NCBI GenBank assembly: GCA_035236585.1
Contig: CP141132.1
Location: 56,703,880 to 56,767,879 of the forward strand
Direction of reading: 5' to 3'
Origin: Warburgia ugandensis
Taxonomy: Eukaryota > Streptophyta > Magnoliopsida > Canellales > Canellaceae
Length of the DNA: 64,000 nt
In this document: positions 1-12,296 of the stretch, piece by piece
Position numbering within the stretch: the stretch's first letter is position 1
Layout of the letters: each line of letters opens with the position of its first letter
Notes under the pieces: model-generated
What the model was told of the DNA's origin: nothing
What the model saw: only the letters and a program-made list of their open reading frames with translations
Database searches by the model: none
Translations under genes and position numbers: made by a program

Positions 1-680
1 ATCAAAATTTAAATACCCTACCCCTAGACTTAAATAAAACATTGTACTCAATGTTTAGAACTGCATACCATGGACAAATGAAATAATAAACCTGAAGAGA
101 AAGGGTGAGAAAGATACCACCTGAATTCCTAGATTAATACATTGATCTGTTAATATGAACAAAGATGCAAAATATATCCAGTTGATATAGTTTGAAAATT
201 TTCAGGTCCAAACACCGTCTCGATGCATGAAATATTGCAGGCTTTGTAGCACTCACCGGAGTGGCACACTCACTACCTGTTAGCATTAGGATCAAAATTT
301 TCATTTATAAAAATTAATACAATTAAGCCAACTCTTCATCTACCAAGCTGGGATTGGCTATCCAATCAAAATCAACATAAGATTACGGAGATCTTTCTCC
401 GTTAGATACGAAGAGCTGATGGACAAAATGTACTTCTAATCAGCTATATAGACCCACCGGTTGCCTTGTCATGTCAATCAGCCCGTAAATACCAAAACCA
501 CCGTCCGTTGAAGGCGATCTTTCTGTCTTACAAAACTTCGACTAATCGAAAAGAGTTAGCGAATCTTCCAGCTAAGTTCAACTCCCTTTTCCCGTGGAGA
601 CCTGGACTCATCATTGTAGACATACACATAGCCATCTGACTAGCTATTATTAAAATTTCATCACGGTGTTTCCTTGGCCT
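1..680. other. no recognisable gene
   Basis: AT-rich sequence with no open frame that I can assign to a family on either strand and no terminal repeats that I can pair. It may hold distal promoter sequence of the small gene at 1130-1453, but nothing in it is diagnostic. Confidence 0.4.
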
Positions 681-681
681 A

Positions 682-888
682 TTATTTCATCCACCGAATC
701 CAGTCTTTACGCACAATCTTACATGTCATGTGACGACTCAGAAGCACTGCATACGAGACTTCATCGATGCGTAGCTCAAAGGAATACAGCTGGTTCTTGA
801 CTTTGTCTAAGGATGAGAAATAGATAATAGCAAAGCCATGTTTCTTTTTCCGTATGAATTTGATCAACAAACCACGTTTAGGGTCCAT
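682..888 (-). CDS. small ORF with an RNP1-like motif, unassigned
   Basis: A 68-residue frame opening with a true ATG. Residues about 14-25 read KKKHGFAIIYF, which resembles the RNP1 octamer of RNA recognition motifs (K/R-G-F-x-F/I-V/I-x-F), but no RNP2 strand precedes it, so half an RRM would be missing. It lies head-to-head with the DUF761 gene at 1130. No splice partners were found. It could be a gene fragment, part of a LINE ORF1, or chance. Seen: the motif and the ATG. Inferred: everything about function. Confidence 0.2.
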   Translation of the reverse strand: MDPKRGLLIKFIRKKKHGFAIIYFSSLDKVKNQLYSFELRIDEVSYAVLLSRHMTCKIVRKDWIRWMK

Positions 889-1043
889 TCTTGCGTATCC
901 TCAGCCCCACGTCTCCTGTTGACACATTGGCTCCACATGCGCGTGCCTAACTACGTGAATACAATACGCATCTCTTTAGTCATAAAAGACGGCCTTTGAA
1001 CTCAATGAAACTTTTGACTTATAATTGCACCCTTTCCATCACA

Positions 1044-1050
1044 TATAAAA
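1044..1050 (+). promoter_or_regulatory. TATA box for the DUF761 gene
   Basis: TATAAAA lies 86 bp upstream of the chosen ATG (1130). A plant start about 30 bp downstream of the box would begin the transcript near 1075 and leave a 5' leader of about 55 nt. That places the earlier ATG at 1063 outside the mRNA and supports 1130 as the start. Confidence 0.5.
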
Positions 1051-1129
1051 GAAGGCAAACACATGAACTTCAATGCCAAAGGCTTTGGAGAATCCAAATA
1101 TCAGACTCCGTTCCTGTTGACAATCAACG

Positions 1130-1453
1130 ATGATGAAGAAAAGCTCTTTAGCTCCTGTTCAGCGCACAAACGCAAAAGAAGAAGGAGATGTAGCTAGGTC
1201 ACAGAGGGTCTATGCCAGAGAAAAGAGACCTGTGGAGGTGAAGAAGATCAACCATGAATCAGACGACATAAACGAGTGCGCTGAGGCATTCATCAGGAAA
1301 TTCAGGCAACAGCTTCAGATCCAAAGGCTCCAATCGATCGAGAATTATGAAAAGATGCTGGATGGGGACTCTAAAACTTTTTTCTGTCCTTGGTCTGCAT
1401 CTTTCGTTCATTTATATTCATTCAATTGTTTCATTTGTCCTGCTTGTTTCTAG
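1130..1453 (+). CDS. DUF761 domain protein, short form
   Basis: A 107-residue intronless frame. Residues about 45-78 carry the DUF761 (Pfam PF05553, cotton-fibre-expressed protein type) signature: an acidic lead-in DDIN, then ECAEAFIRKF, then QLQIQRLQSIENYEKML. In this plant-specific family that helix normally ends the protein. The N-terminal half (1-44) is basic, low in hydrophobics and has no signal peptide or membrane segment. The biochemical role of the family is unknown; members are reported among stress- and elicitor-responsive transcripts. Start: tandem ATG codons at 1130/1133, downstream of a TATA box at 1044. Oddity: after the motif (DGDS, residues 78-81) the frame continues for 26 residues that look hydrophobic and non-conserved (SFVHLYSF and similar), as if the usual stop had been lost or an intron/stop is hidden. 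A second frame from ATG 1063 to stop 1195 overlaps the start. Confidence 0.7.
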   Translation: MMKKSSLAPVQRTNAKEEGDVARSQRVYAREKRPVEVKKINHESDDINECAEAFIRKFRQQLQIQRLQSIENYEKMLDGDSKTFFCPWSASFVHLYSFNCFICPACF

Positions 1454-2497
1454 CTTTGATTTGTTTATGGGTTGTCTCGGTAATTGTCTTTCTATCTAAA
1501 CCGATGCATGGTTTGTGATCGATAAAGAAGCACCTTCAAATATAGAAGATAGACGAGCTTTGCTTGGTTGATTTTGGCAGGCCCTAATCAATGTGTTTAA
1601 TCATATAGTGGAGATGGATCTTTTTGTAACCTGTTGAAGTTTGTGTCTCTTCTTTCCAGCTTAGATTCGATATTTCTTCATGGTATTATCTAGAACTGGT
1701 CCTAACATTACATTAGATATGTTTTGATGCCCATCACTTGAGATTTGTCATTCTAAACTGTCTATTAAGAATCCATTCTTGCTCTGATTTCCTTTCTGTA
1801 ATGAGCCGTACATACTATGCTGCACCCTTGGATGCATCACATACGGCCACACCATAGGATATATTAGGGCTATGCTTGGCATGGAGGAGACAACAATCTT
1901 TCACAATTTTTGGATGTCTCAAAACACAGATAAAATATAGAGTTGTGAATGATTTGTAGGAAATATTTGTCCTTAATTAGACGGGCCAATCCATTTGCGT
2001 TGCCTACCAATCTCAAGCCTTCATTAAAGCTAGGCCCAAACGTGGGATGACATAGCCAAAAAATCACTATATTTTTGCATCGAAAAAAGAAGAAAAAAGA
2101 AATTAGATTACTTTAAGAGAAATGAGGGCACAGTGCGCCAGCAGTGCAGTATCTCTGCTTGCTGTAATGCGCCTTCCTTTTTATGATGGATTCATAAATG
2201 GTTCATCGGTCCTATACGTGTCATCTGATTTTTGCAACTTCAAACGACTAATACTCTTAAAACAAAAAGGATTGAATGTGCCAAAAGTCAGTAACAAATG
2301 TGCTTTGGATGTTATATTAATCCAATCACCTTGATGTTTGGCTTACAAGTGATCAAGAGCTAGATAAATCATATATTGATAGGTCCGATCAACATTTGCG
2401 GGGTCCATCATGCAAAATTGGGTGTCCTGCGACAAGTAGTAGTCTCATGCACTATATTATCATTGCTCTTACTGAAGAGCAAACTTAAAGAATGCAT
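1454..2497. other. no recognisable gene
   Basis: Downstream flank of the DUF761 gene, AT-rich. Short open frames of 65-70 codons on both strands have no family signature. I see no paired terminal repeats. The right edge is set by the long-LTR terminus at 2498. Confidence 0.4.
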
Positions 2498-5400
2498 TGT
2501 AACGACCCTGCTTTTACAACACAATATTGTATTTAAAATTTATTTTGAAAGGCAAGATCCCTATTTGAAAATTTCTTTTATAAAATAAATCATAGAGATT
2601 AATCTTTTTCTATAAAAAATTATTTTCAAAGTACCTGAGTGTTAATCATTCAACTCTACTTAAAAACTACTCTCACGTTTGAATCCATACCATTCGTTCT
2701 ACTTTAAAATAATCCCAAGGTTTGTGAATCACAGCTCAATCATAATGTGAAGTTCAATAAACATAGTATAGCATTTAGTGCTTGAATACATTAATACTCA
2801 ATGAATTCAAAAACAAAAAATGTAACTGAAATGTGTCTAGTGCCTCACTTTTCTGCTTTGTTTCTTAATGCTAGAGTCATTCGCTCCTTGCTCCTACACT
2901 TTTTCATTATCACATTGATTTGTGATATGGATGGGGTGAGCACATGAGGTATACTCAGTAAATAGAACTAAAACTACAAACTTAAAATCTACGGTATTTT
3001 CAACATGCAAGCAATGCCCATATGATTTGAAAATATGTTTCTAATGTAAGAAAACTACACAATTGACTTTCTATTAGTCATACCACATAATGCACCACAA
3101 CCTCTCATTTACATACAGATGCATATGTAAATATATCTATGCAAAGAGAATAAATATCACAACTTGTAAATTCAAGTAGAAACATGACACATAAAAAATC
3201 ATTAAAATAGTGATATCAAAATAATAATCTAGGCACTTTCTCGTGCCAACAATATTTCCATTTCTCATTGGACATGTGTCAATATGGTCATGAATAATCA
3301 TCTAGCAACCATAATTTAGGTTCATCTTTCGAACCATCATCTTGCTTCTAAGATGAAAGAAAAATCTCATAGGATTCAAACTATGCTTAAACAATTCAAC
3401 TTAATTGTGTGCCTGCTAATACCATAGGTCTTCCATAGCGTCCATCATAGGGCCTATGGATATTCATCGAAAGTGAGTCATGACCATCACAATAAAAAAA
3501 TTGCCACTCTTTGGGTGCAGGTACCAACAACCTCTTGTGGTTGGAGACTAGTGGGCCAACTTGTACTAATCTCCTAGCATAGCTCCTACAAGGATTATCT
3601 ACCCATCTCAAATATCAAATCCTAGATATCATGATACCCATATGCCTTATGCAAAATTTCAAGTAAAACACATCATGAAATTATATAGAAGCTCCTTTCC
3701 AAGAAAAATTAACATTCAAAGATGATTAGTATAGAAGCTTATTTTCAAACTAAATCGAAATCAACACACTTTTAAAACTCATTTAAAACATTAATCCAAG
3801 GAAAAATTTTCATGCTAAAATCAAATATAACTTAGCATCAAGTTAGAGTTTAAACTCACCACTTTCCATGTATAATAGCATGCTAAAAATCTAACATTCT
3901 TTGGGTTTCAAAAAACATGATTAACATAACTTTGATCGTGCTAAAAATCAATTTATCAGACCTCATTTTGATTACCAAGTGTATTTAAACAACCTAAAAT
4001 AGTATTTACATTTCTAATTCCCAACTAAAAATAGTGATCAAAGAGGGGCATCTAATTGATTCAAGATTTAGCATACTAAAAAAACCATGATTTACATGCC
4101 TATTTTAAGACTAAAAAATATCAAGTTTTTAACTTCAAATCGAGTAAAAAATCAAGTCAGAAGAGCTTGCTAGCATGCCAAAATAGTAAGCACCATGATG
4201 CATTTAAAACCCAAGGAAAAACATTAAAATGCTTAGGCATTCACAACATGCAAAAACCATGCGACTTTGTACCTCTTCTAAAACTCATAAAAGGAAAAAA
4301 CATCTTTTACAAGGTCTATTTCTAGCCAAAATCAAGTAAGATAAATACATAACTTCATGCTAGAATCTCATTCTAATAGGGTAGGAAAAATCATTCTAAA
4401 CAAAACATCTAAACCTAGTTATGATCTCATGCTAAAAAAATGTCCATAGCAAGACATGAATCATGATATAAAATGTTTATATTTGGTATGTAAACCTACT
4501 TGAAAATGTCCACAATTAGAGCATACAAGAATCCTAAGTTATGTTCTAAAATTAGAGCTTGATTAGCAAGGTGTGAAATGTCTATAGCATAGAGTGAAAT
4601 AAGATAACCACGTGAAAATCTAACCATTCAATCACTACTTATAGACAAAATGATGTAAATATAAGCATAAGTGAAACATGTTTTTCAAACCTTTAAAATG
4701 TTCAAAAACTTGCTAAAAATTCAGCAATTTTAGACTAACTACCTCTAAAAGGATTTCATATAGATTCCTCTAGTTTTTCCCTTCTTGCGTCATGTAATTT
4801 TCTTTGTCATAGACTAGTTCTTAGAGTGCAAGGGAGATGGCATCTTCTTCTTTCTATATTTTCTCATTAACATTTTCTCCTTATAGTGTTGACATACACA
4901 TAATTATTACATTTAATAGTCCTAAAGATTACATTTTTTATCCTAAAGTTGCTCAATTTATCACTAATTAAGGTTTATTTCACATTTTGTAGAACTATGA
5001 TAGAAGAGAGAAAATTCACGTTTTTTGTATTCTGGACTGTAAAAAGAAGCTAGTCTATGATTTAAGAAAAATCAAGGACCCACATCTTATCAAACAATAT
5101 CATAGGAGTTCAAAATGCAACAGCGGTTCCTCTATCAAATTCCAAATAGTTATAAACCCCATGCATGTGACTAACCTTATCTATGCAAAAGAGAATATCG
5201 CTATCGAAAAATAAGGTGGAAAACTTCTCATGCATGCATGAAAATTATCACCTTGGGGAGCTTTTGAGGGAGGTTAGAATGCTATACAAGGAGTCAGACA
5301 TACAACTAGAACCGCATGAATACCACTTTCATTCACTAACTATCTCACTCAAGAAAGGGACCCACACATGGGAGTCCATCATTTCTATAGGGAAGAGGAC

Positions 5401-5638
5401 ATGATACACTCTCTTACACGTGGTTTACATGAGAAAAATAGGGAGGAAAAAAAAGGAGAAAAAATGTAGTGGAGAAGCTTATTAATAGGAAATCTATGGC
5501 TCTCTTTCATTTGACCTTTTAAGGAAGCAATGGCTATGATCTATCATCAATTAGGGCTATCTTAGTAGCATCCAATGAGAAGTGTTTGCATAAAAGAATT
5601 AAGGGAATTCTAGGGTGGACCAATGGGAATAAAGCATG

Positions 5639-5640
<2 letters not shown>
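2498..5640 (-). mobile_element. long-LTR remnant (gypsy type), 3' terminus at 2498
   Basis: The left edge reads TGTAACGACCC, a terminal motif common in long plant gypsy LTRs. The first ~100 bp align by eye with the left end of the solo LTR at 12297: both have GATCCCTAT then AAATTTCTTTTA near position +55 to +90 (2551-2590 versus 12345-12385), and both have a GGTGGGGCGAG/GGATGGGGTGAG block about 430 bp in, followed by a TATACT(C/A)AG(T/A)AA stretch. That fixes the orientation as minus (3' end on the left). The other terminus and target duplication were not found, so the right limit is approximate; purine-rich DNA from 5400 on may be the LTR leader. No coding remnant is visible. Confidence 0.5.

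Positions 5641-5684
<44 letters not shown>
5641..5684. repeat. (AG)22 microsatellite
   Basis: Uninterrupted AG dinucleotide run of 44 bp in purine-rich surroundings. Confidence 0.95.
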
Positions 5685-6241
<557 letters not shown>

Positions 6242-6350
6242 TTGTTGAGCCACATTCCCCCTGTTATTCATGTAAAATACAAGAAGAAGAGAGGGGAGAA
6301 AAGGAGTTGCACTTGCCCACATCCAAAAGCATCAAGATGATATTCTCATT

Positions 6351-6672
6351 ACAACATAGTCGCTTTTAAAGTCAGTTAAAAACACTAATAAAAGTTGAGT
6401 AGAAAAATGACTTCTATCAAGCCAACTTGGAAAATCAGTAACAAAAGTTGGAAAAAATGGCTTTAAAAATTAGGTTTTTATTGTCGTTTCCTAAACAACT
6501 TTAAAAAGTTAGGTTTTTAAAGTCATTTCTTAAACAACTTTAAAAGTTATTTTTAAAATTGTTTATTCAAGACTTTTAAAGTCATTTATTAAATGACTTT
6601 AAATGTGACTTTTGAAGTCATTTACTAAATGACTTTAAATGTGACTTTTGAAGTCATTTACTAAATGACTTT
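6351..6672. repeat. palindromic tandem repeats, possible CACTA subterminal region
   Basis: Begins with CATTACAACA, one change from the CACTACAA-type terminus of plant CACTA transposons, then GTCGCTTTTAAAGTCAGTT. From 6572 the sequence is tandem: a 36 bp unit is repeated perfectly at 6601-6636 and 6637-6672, with a partial copy before it. Each unit contains the 19 bp palindrome AGTCATTTACTAAATGACT (arms of 9 around one base). Direct and inverted subterminal repeats are typical of CACTA (En/Spm) ends. The matching right end (…TTGTAGTG) was not found, so the element call is an inference. Confidence 0.45.
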
Positions 6673-6894
6673 AAAAGTTTCCTTTTTTCTCTTTTTTACA
6701 TTGCAATCACTGCTTGTATTTCTAAATTCAATGTACCACCTACTACAATTTTATGCAATCTTTATACCCATAAAAAAGAAAAAGAAAAATATATTCACTT
6801 CCACATTAGGTGTAAAATGTCAAAATTCATCATTCATCCCCATTTATCTTGAAAATACTTTATAAAAGAAACCACAATATATTCACTACAACAT

Positions 6895-7285
6895 CCACAT
6901 TCACTTCATTTGTAAGTCCATAAGCATACTCATTTACTTTCACACTCCAAGTTTTTTACATACTTTAATGAAAATAATGAAAACTGGAAGAACACATATA
7001 TATTAAGAAAGTGCAAGCTCTACATTCACTTCATTTACAAGTCCATACACATTATCTTCCATATTCTAAGTTCTACTCATTCATTACATAATATATATAA
7101 ATATATATATATATATTTAATAAAAATGATGAAAACTAAAAGAACACATGCTAAGAAAATGAAATCTTCATATTAACTTCATCAATACTCATTTACTTCC
7201 ACACTTCAGGTTCCACTCACTCATCCCACAAAAAATATATTTTAATGAAAATAATGAAAACTAAAAGAACACATGCATATTGATG
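6895..7285. repeat. three degenerate ~120-130 bp tandem units
   Basis: The string AATGAAAACT(A/G)(A/G)AAGAACACAT recurs near 6975, 7127 and 7252. Each time it is preceded by a block containing CATTCACTTCATTT-like and CTCATTTACTTCCACACT-like words. A (TA)n run (7090-7117) lies in the middle unit. These are imperfect direct repeats, perhaps still inside the element that begins near 6351. Confidence 0.55.
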
Positions 7286-10199
7286 TAAAAATCCTTTATT
7301 ATATAATTTGCATTCATGTCATCACTCTAATTTTTCTATTTGAAACTCATTACATACGTAGCTCATTCACTTCATATTTCATTAAGGTTTTCTCTAGAGT
7401 TACTCTTCTTATTTGCTTACTCAGAAAGCACAATAATCTGTAATACAATATATTTAATTTAGTTCACATTCTTTTAACTGGATCTATAAAAAATTGTGAA
7501 AAAATATAAGATTATGAAAAGTAAAAAGTGTCTTACATTTCTTAATTGAGACCCACTAACACCATCAAATATTAGGGTCCTCATGTATCTCAATATATAG
7601 CACCTGTACTCCCAATCATACCATTGTCTAGGACACTTGTAACAAGAAAAATAAATAGGACTAATAAATATCATTTGTAATAATGCAAGTTTAATTAGTT
7701 ATAAATAGAGTAATTAAATGTTCTATACATTAATAGTCTTCCAAGTGAGTTTTGATGGTTGCATAGTCTCAGTCACATTAGCCCATGTTAACCATGTCTA
7801 TAAAGTTAAACTTCAAATGCACTATAAATGGATAAAAACTATCTATACATAATACATGAAAAGGATATAAGCTTACTTATTTATAATTTGCACAAGGATA
7901 GGATGAACATGCTATCCAAAAGAATAAAAGAAAGCAGGCCACCATGCACATCTAAAACGACTAATTTCCAATGAGCCATATACACATAGTCATATAAATT
8001 GTAATTAAAGTTGGAAATCCCTAAGTATAAAAATAAGTTGGCATGAAAACAAGAAAATTAAAACTTACCTACTATTGTAATGAATCATTAAGCCCTACCC
8101 CCTTAAGGGCACCAGAAGAACTCTGGTAAAATATCCTCAACACGCCTCTCTATCGGACATTGCTCCGTCGCTCCACAAATGATGTCAGGTTAAGGAATTG
8201 GTAAAGAATATCCTTGACCTCAAAAAGTCCCCTTGCATCATTTAGGAAGTTATATGAAAGAAATAATTATTACCTACGATGAAAATATAACATGTAATGT
8301 TGAGTATTTTAATAAGCATATATTTTCATATACCCCTTGTAGGAGACAATGTGAGGGTGCTCAAGTTGATTCCATAGGCAAACTCTAAATAGGTCCTCTA
8401 CCATAAGTGGCATTTCAACAATGTCGTTGATAAGCACTCTCTCCTTGATTCATACAGGGCTGATTGCCCTATCTTCTTTGATTAGTCCATAGTTAACCTT
8501 AAGGATTGAGACCTGTTAGATGAGACTTTCACACGATCATTAGACAACTGCTGTAAAAGATGTAAAGATTTATAGCCAATGAGTATTGATCAATGAAGAC
8601 AATCAAATTTATGATTGAAAAAACAAACAAACAAACACAGATACAAGTACATATTCCATTGGTGTCATAGATGTTGATGTTGTGCAATGATGGGTGACCT
8701 TGATGGTACTTGATGTTGTTGTTTAACCTTATAGAGTTAATAAACAAATAAATTGAAGTCTCTAGCTAAAAATTGTTGTTGTGGAAGGTAATATGCTAAG
8801 ATGTATACTACGAACTCTATGGGAATGACAAGTATCTCCAACTAAGCGATGTGATATGCAACTGTCTGTCTAATGGCTACAATATTTTCCATTTCTAAAG
8901 GGCATGGTAGGTTGGCATTCGTATCCTAAGCCCATGGTAATGAACTCATGCTTAGTATGTGGTGGCATACTAATTCCATGCAAAATGGTTGATTCATAAT
9001 CATAGCATGAACCACTATCATGATGTTTAATAGGTACCTAGGTCCAATAGGCATTGACACACTTGCAAATCAGATATACATTAGAGAGGTTGAGATAGAG
9101 AATTACAAAAGGACAATGAAAATTTTCTAGTGTGTTTATGTATATACCTCCTTAGCTGGAATTTCTCTTTCGAAGGATGTAGGTTGTCCTTCATAAACTT
9201 CTTATGTAGGAGAATTACAATTAGCATTTTATGGAGGTACAAAGACAGTGCAAGAATCAAGTATTTGGGATTGAAAAACTATCATCAAACCTCCTTCATG
9301 TAAATGGCTAAGTATATACAATTTTATCTTTTCACACAACTTATTATAGGCCTTCAGATCTTCAATTTTATGTATTCTTTTACAAAAGAATATGGAAGGA
9401 ACAATACGGCACACCATGCCCCTTAACCAATAGCCCTACACAGGATGCCATCATTGGCAACAGTGCTACTTAGATTTCCTTTACTTGTGCTTTCTTAGGT
9501 AAGAATGTCCAGCAAAATTTAATTAGAAGGACATGATCATGCCATTTAATTAATTGTATAAGATTGAAGTTAGCCAAGGGTAGACAAGTGAAACCACTTA
9601 CAATGTAGGAAGCAACTTCTATAGTAGCTTCATCTAAGAATGTTTAGCTGATACAACCCATCTAATGTGCCATTGTGCCATTTCCAAAGAATGGTGCATT
9701 CAATGGGTTTCGTAGTCCTATTTTTCTTTTATTGTCAAGAAAGACATTATAGTTAGATAATAGAATGTATATAACTATAGTATCATTTGAAAGGAATAAA
9801 CCATCACTGATACTTATTCACGGTCATCTAAACAAGCATAGCCCAACCTAGAGAGGTGTTGCTACAGTTTAGTTTCATGCACCTTTCTTCCTATCGCACT
9901 CTTTGGCTACATATTTGTACATATGTAATCAAGTGCAATGATGTGTCTCAATTAATATTGCAAATACTAGTAGATCCCATGAAGACTCTTTGATAAATAA
10001 ATTTAATTAAAATTTAAATCTTCTTACTTTAACCTAGTGAAACTATTGAAGGGAAGGACAATTTCTAACCAAACTAAATCAGAAAGTAACCCTAAATTAG
10101 AAAGCAAGTAATTAAAGAAACTAAGAAACTATCTAACTGATCAAGGAACTAAACTAGAAAACTAAAACTACAACTAATTAGACATTAAAGTAACTTTCT
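7286..10199. other. unassigned AT-rich region
   Basis: No intact gene. On the minus strand several short frames (for example 8529-8747 and 9229-9417) have protein-like composition, but I could not tie them to a family. If the 6351 end is CACTA-type, this could be its decayed body; I cannot show transposase motifs. Confidence 0.3.
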
Positions 10200-10440
10200 A
10201 AAATTACACTAACTAGAAAAGCTCCCATCTTCCTCATGCTTTTTTTTTTTTTTTGTCAAATAGAATGTAAATAAGGTAGGTAAATTTCTCACTTAAACAT
10301 AACATTAATGAAGGATGGATTTGAAATTAGGCTAAAGCTTAAGGGGATAATTGATTGGAATTAAACCAGAGGGGTGCAACTGATATTGAGCTAAACCACA
10401 TGGGTCTTCCTAATATTTTCCCTTGAATTAAACATCTCCT

Positions 10441-10600
10441 AAATCACTAGGGGATGTTTTCTACCATCTAAAGAGATGGTGCAGCATTAAACACATCCAC
10501 CCACCAATAATCACATTCATCACACATAAGAAGATAATTTACGTAAGTTACATACAAAAATTATCGTTATACCCTATCACTATTCTATATCACATGTACC
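10441..10600. repeat. dispersed repeat, copy A
   Basis: Shares a block with 19255-19420 in the same orientation: CTAGGGG, then TACCATCTA, a G(A/T)GCAGCAT-like word, ATCCACCCAC(C/T)AATAAT, GATAATTTA(C/T)GTA and AAAATTA…TTATACC. This kind of block occurs in plant gypsy LTRs; here I can only show the pair. Confidence 0.55.
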
Positions 10601-12291
10601 ACCTATATAAGGAGTGTGAACGTGTTTGTCCCTAGGCATGTCACTTTAGTACAACTATGTACAATGGACCCCATCCTTAGATGAACTTCAAAATACTTGT
10701 TGAAAAATCCTTTGAAAATATATTACTTTAAATATAATAATAATAAATATTTTATCAAACATCACCTGGCCTTGGCATTTCCAGGTTCATTTATTAGATA
10801 ACCTATAGTGAATATCTTTCTCCATAAGAGAGTTGGTCCCATTTTGGGATGCCTATATTTTTTATGAGTTAATAAATGTCCAAGTATACTTATAATCAAT
10901 CATAAATAGACTTCTTCATGTAATGCACCAAAGAAAAATATTGAATCTCTCTTGAACATATAGAATCCACCTAGTATGTTTGAAATTCTCTTAATTGATA
11001 ACACTAAGTATCCCATTAATTTCAAGTAGTTTAGCTACAACTGTTATGAACCTACATCATTTGGTACTACTCTGCCATCATATTCTAGACACCTAAATTT
11101 GTCCCATAAACAATCAAATGAAGCCCAACCTTATTAACAATGTATTAAGTTCATTTCACTTTACTTCTGAATCTTTGATTTGGTTTTAAACCTTTTACCC
11201 AATGAGGAATATGCCTTGAACACTATCGACCAATGAAAGAACTAAAAAGGGAGTAAAATAATTCATAACATCTTCCCAAGTCTTCAATACAAACACGATG
11301 ATCCTTTGATACAATTATTGTGTACAATGCAATTCATTAAATCAAAACCTAACAATGCACTACTGCCCATCATCAAAACTAACTATTTCCAAATGTGTGC
11401 TTTCCTAATTGAAAATTTTAATCCCATATCAACCCAACAATCTAAACTCCCCAAGTGTCAATACAATAAAAGGAAACTACCTAACAACAATGAGTAAAAA
11501 GAAGATAGATTAAAGATACTTGAAGTCAAGTACATTATAATCAAAGAAAAACTAATTAAATTACTTTTCTAAAGAGTATTCAATTTCTAATTGAGTTCTC
11601 AATTGGTTGATTAAGTATCTTAAAGCTTTTGGAGGAATTCCTAGATATTGGATAACCCTTGAAGAAGAATCTCAACTGAAAGATGGGCTCTTAGGAGCCT
11701 CTAAGGTAATTCTCTTACATTCTTATTAGTATAGTTTACTTTGTCTTAGTTTTTTCTTGTTGTTTATTATTCTACATGAGTCTAGTTTAGTTTTAAGTAG
11801 TTAAGTCTATTTTTTAGCTTAGTTTGAATAATTTAGCCCAATTTTAAGTTTTCTTTCAGACTTTTGCTTGTTAGACTTTTGGATTCTAGGTTAATATTAG
11901 CACTGTGCAATTCTCCAAGAGGAAAATTAACGATGTGCTAATGTATCTAGATTTTTAGAAGAAAATCTTTCTTTGAAATTCCCCACGTTTTCATTTTAAA
12001 TTTTCATTGCTAGTTCTTTGGATCTTGTGATATACTTAACTAATCCATTCTAGAAGAATCATAACTTGGAACTTTGATTAATTTTCCTTGGATAGTTTAG
12101 ATCCTGTGGTCAAATCCAAAAGTGGCAACTTAACCATGGTTAATAACAATAACAGCTAATGTATTATGACTAATCTCATTGCTTAGACTACTGGTTATGT
12201 TATTACTAGCTATTCCTTGTATAATAACTTTAGTATCCAAAGAATTTCATGACCAAAATCCCCCTTTACAATCTTTGTAATACCCAAAAAG
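10601..12291. other. no recognisable gene
   Basis: AT-rich. A 63-codon frame at 11306-11497 has no signature. T-rich sequence with TTTAGTTTAG-like words occurs near 11750-11860. No terminal repeats were paired here. Confidence 0.35.
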
Positions 12292-12296
12292 GTACA

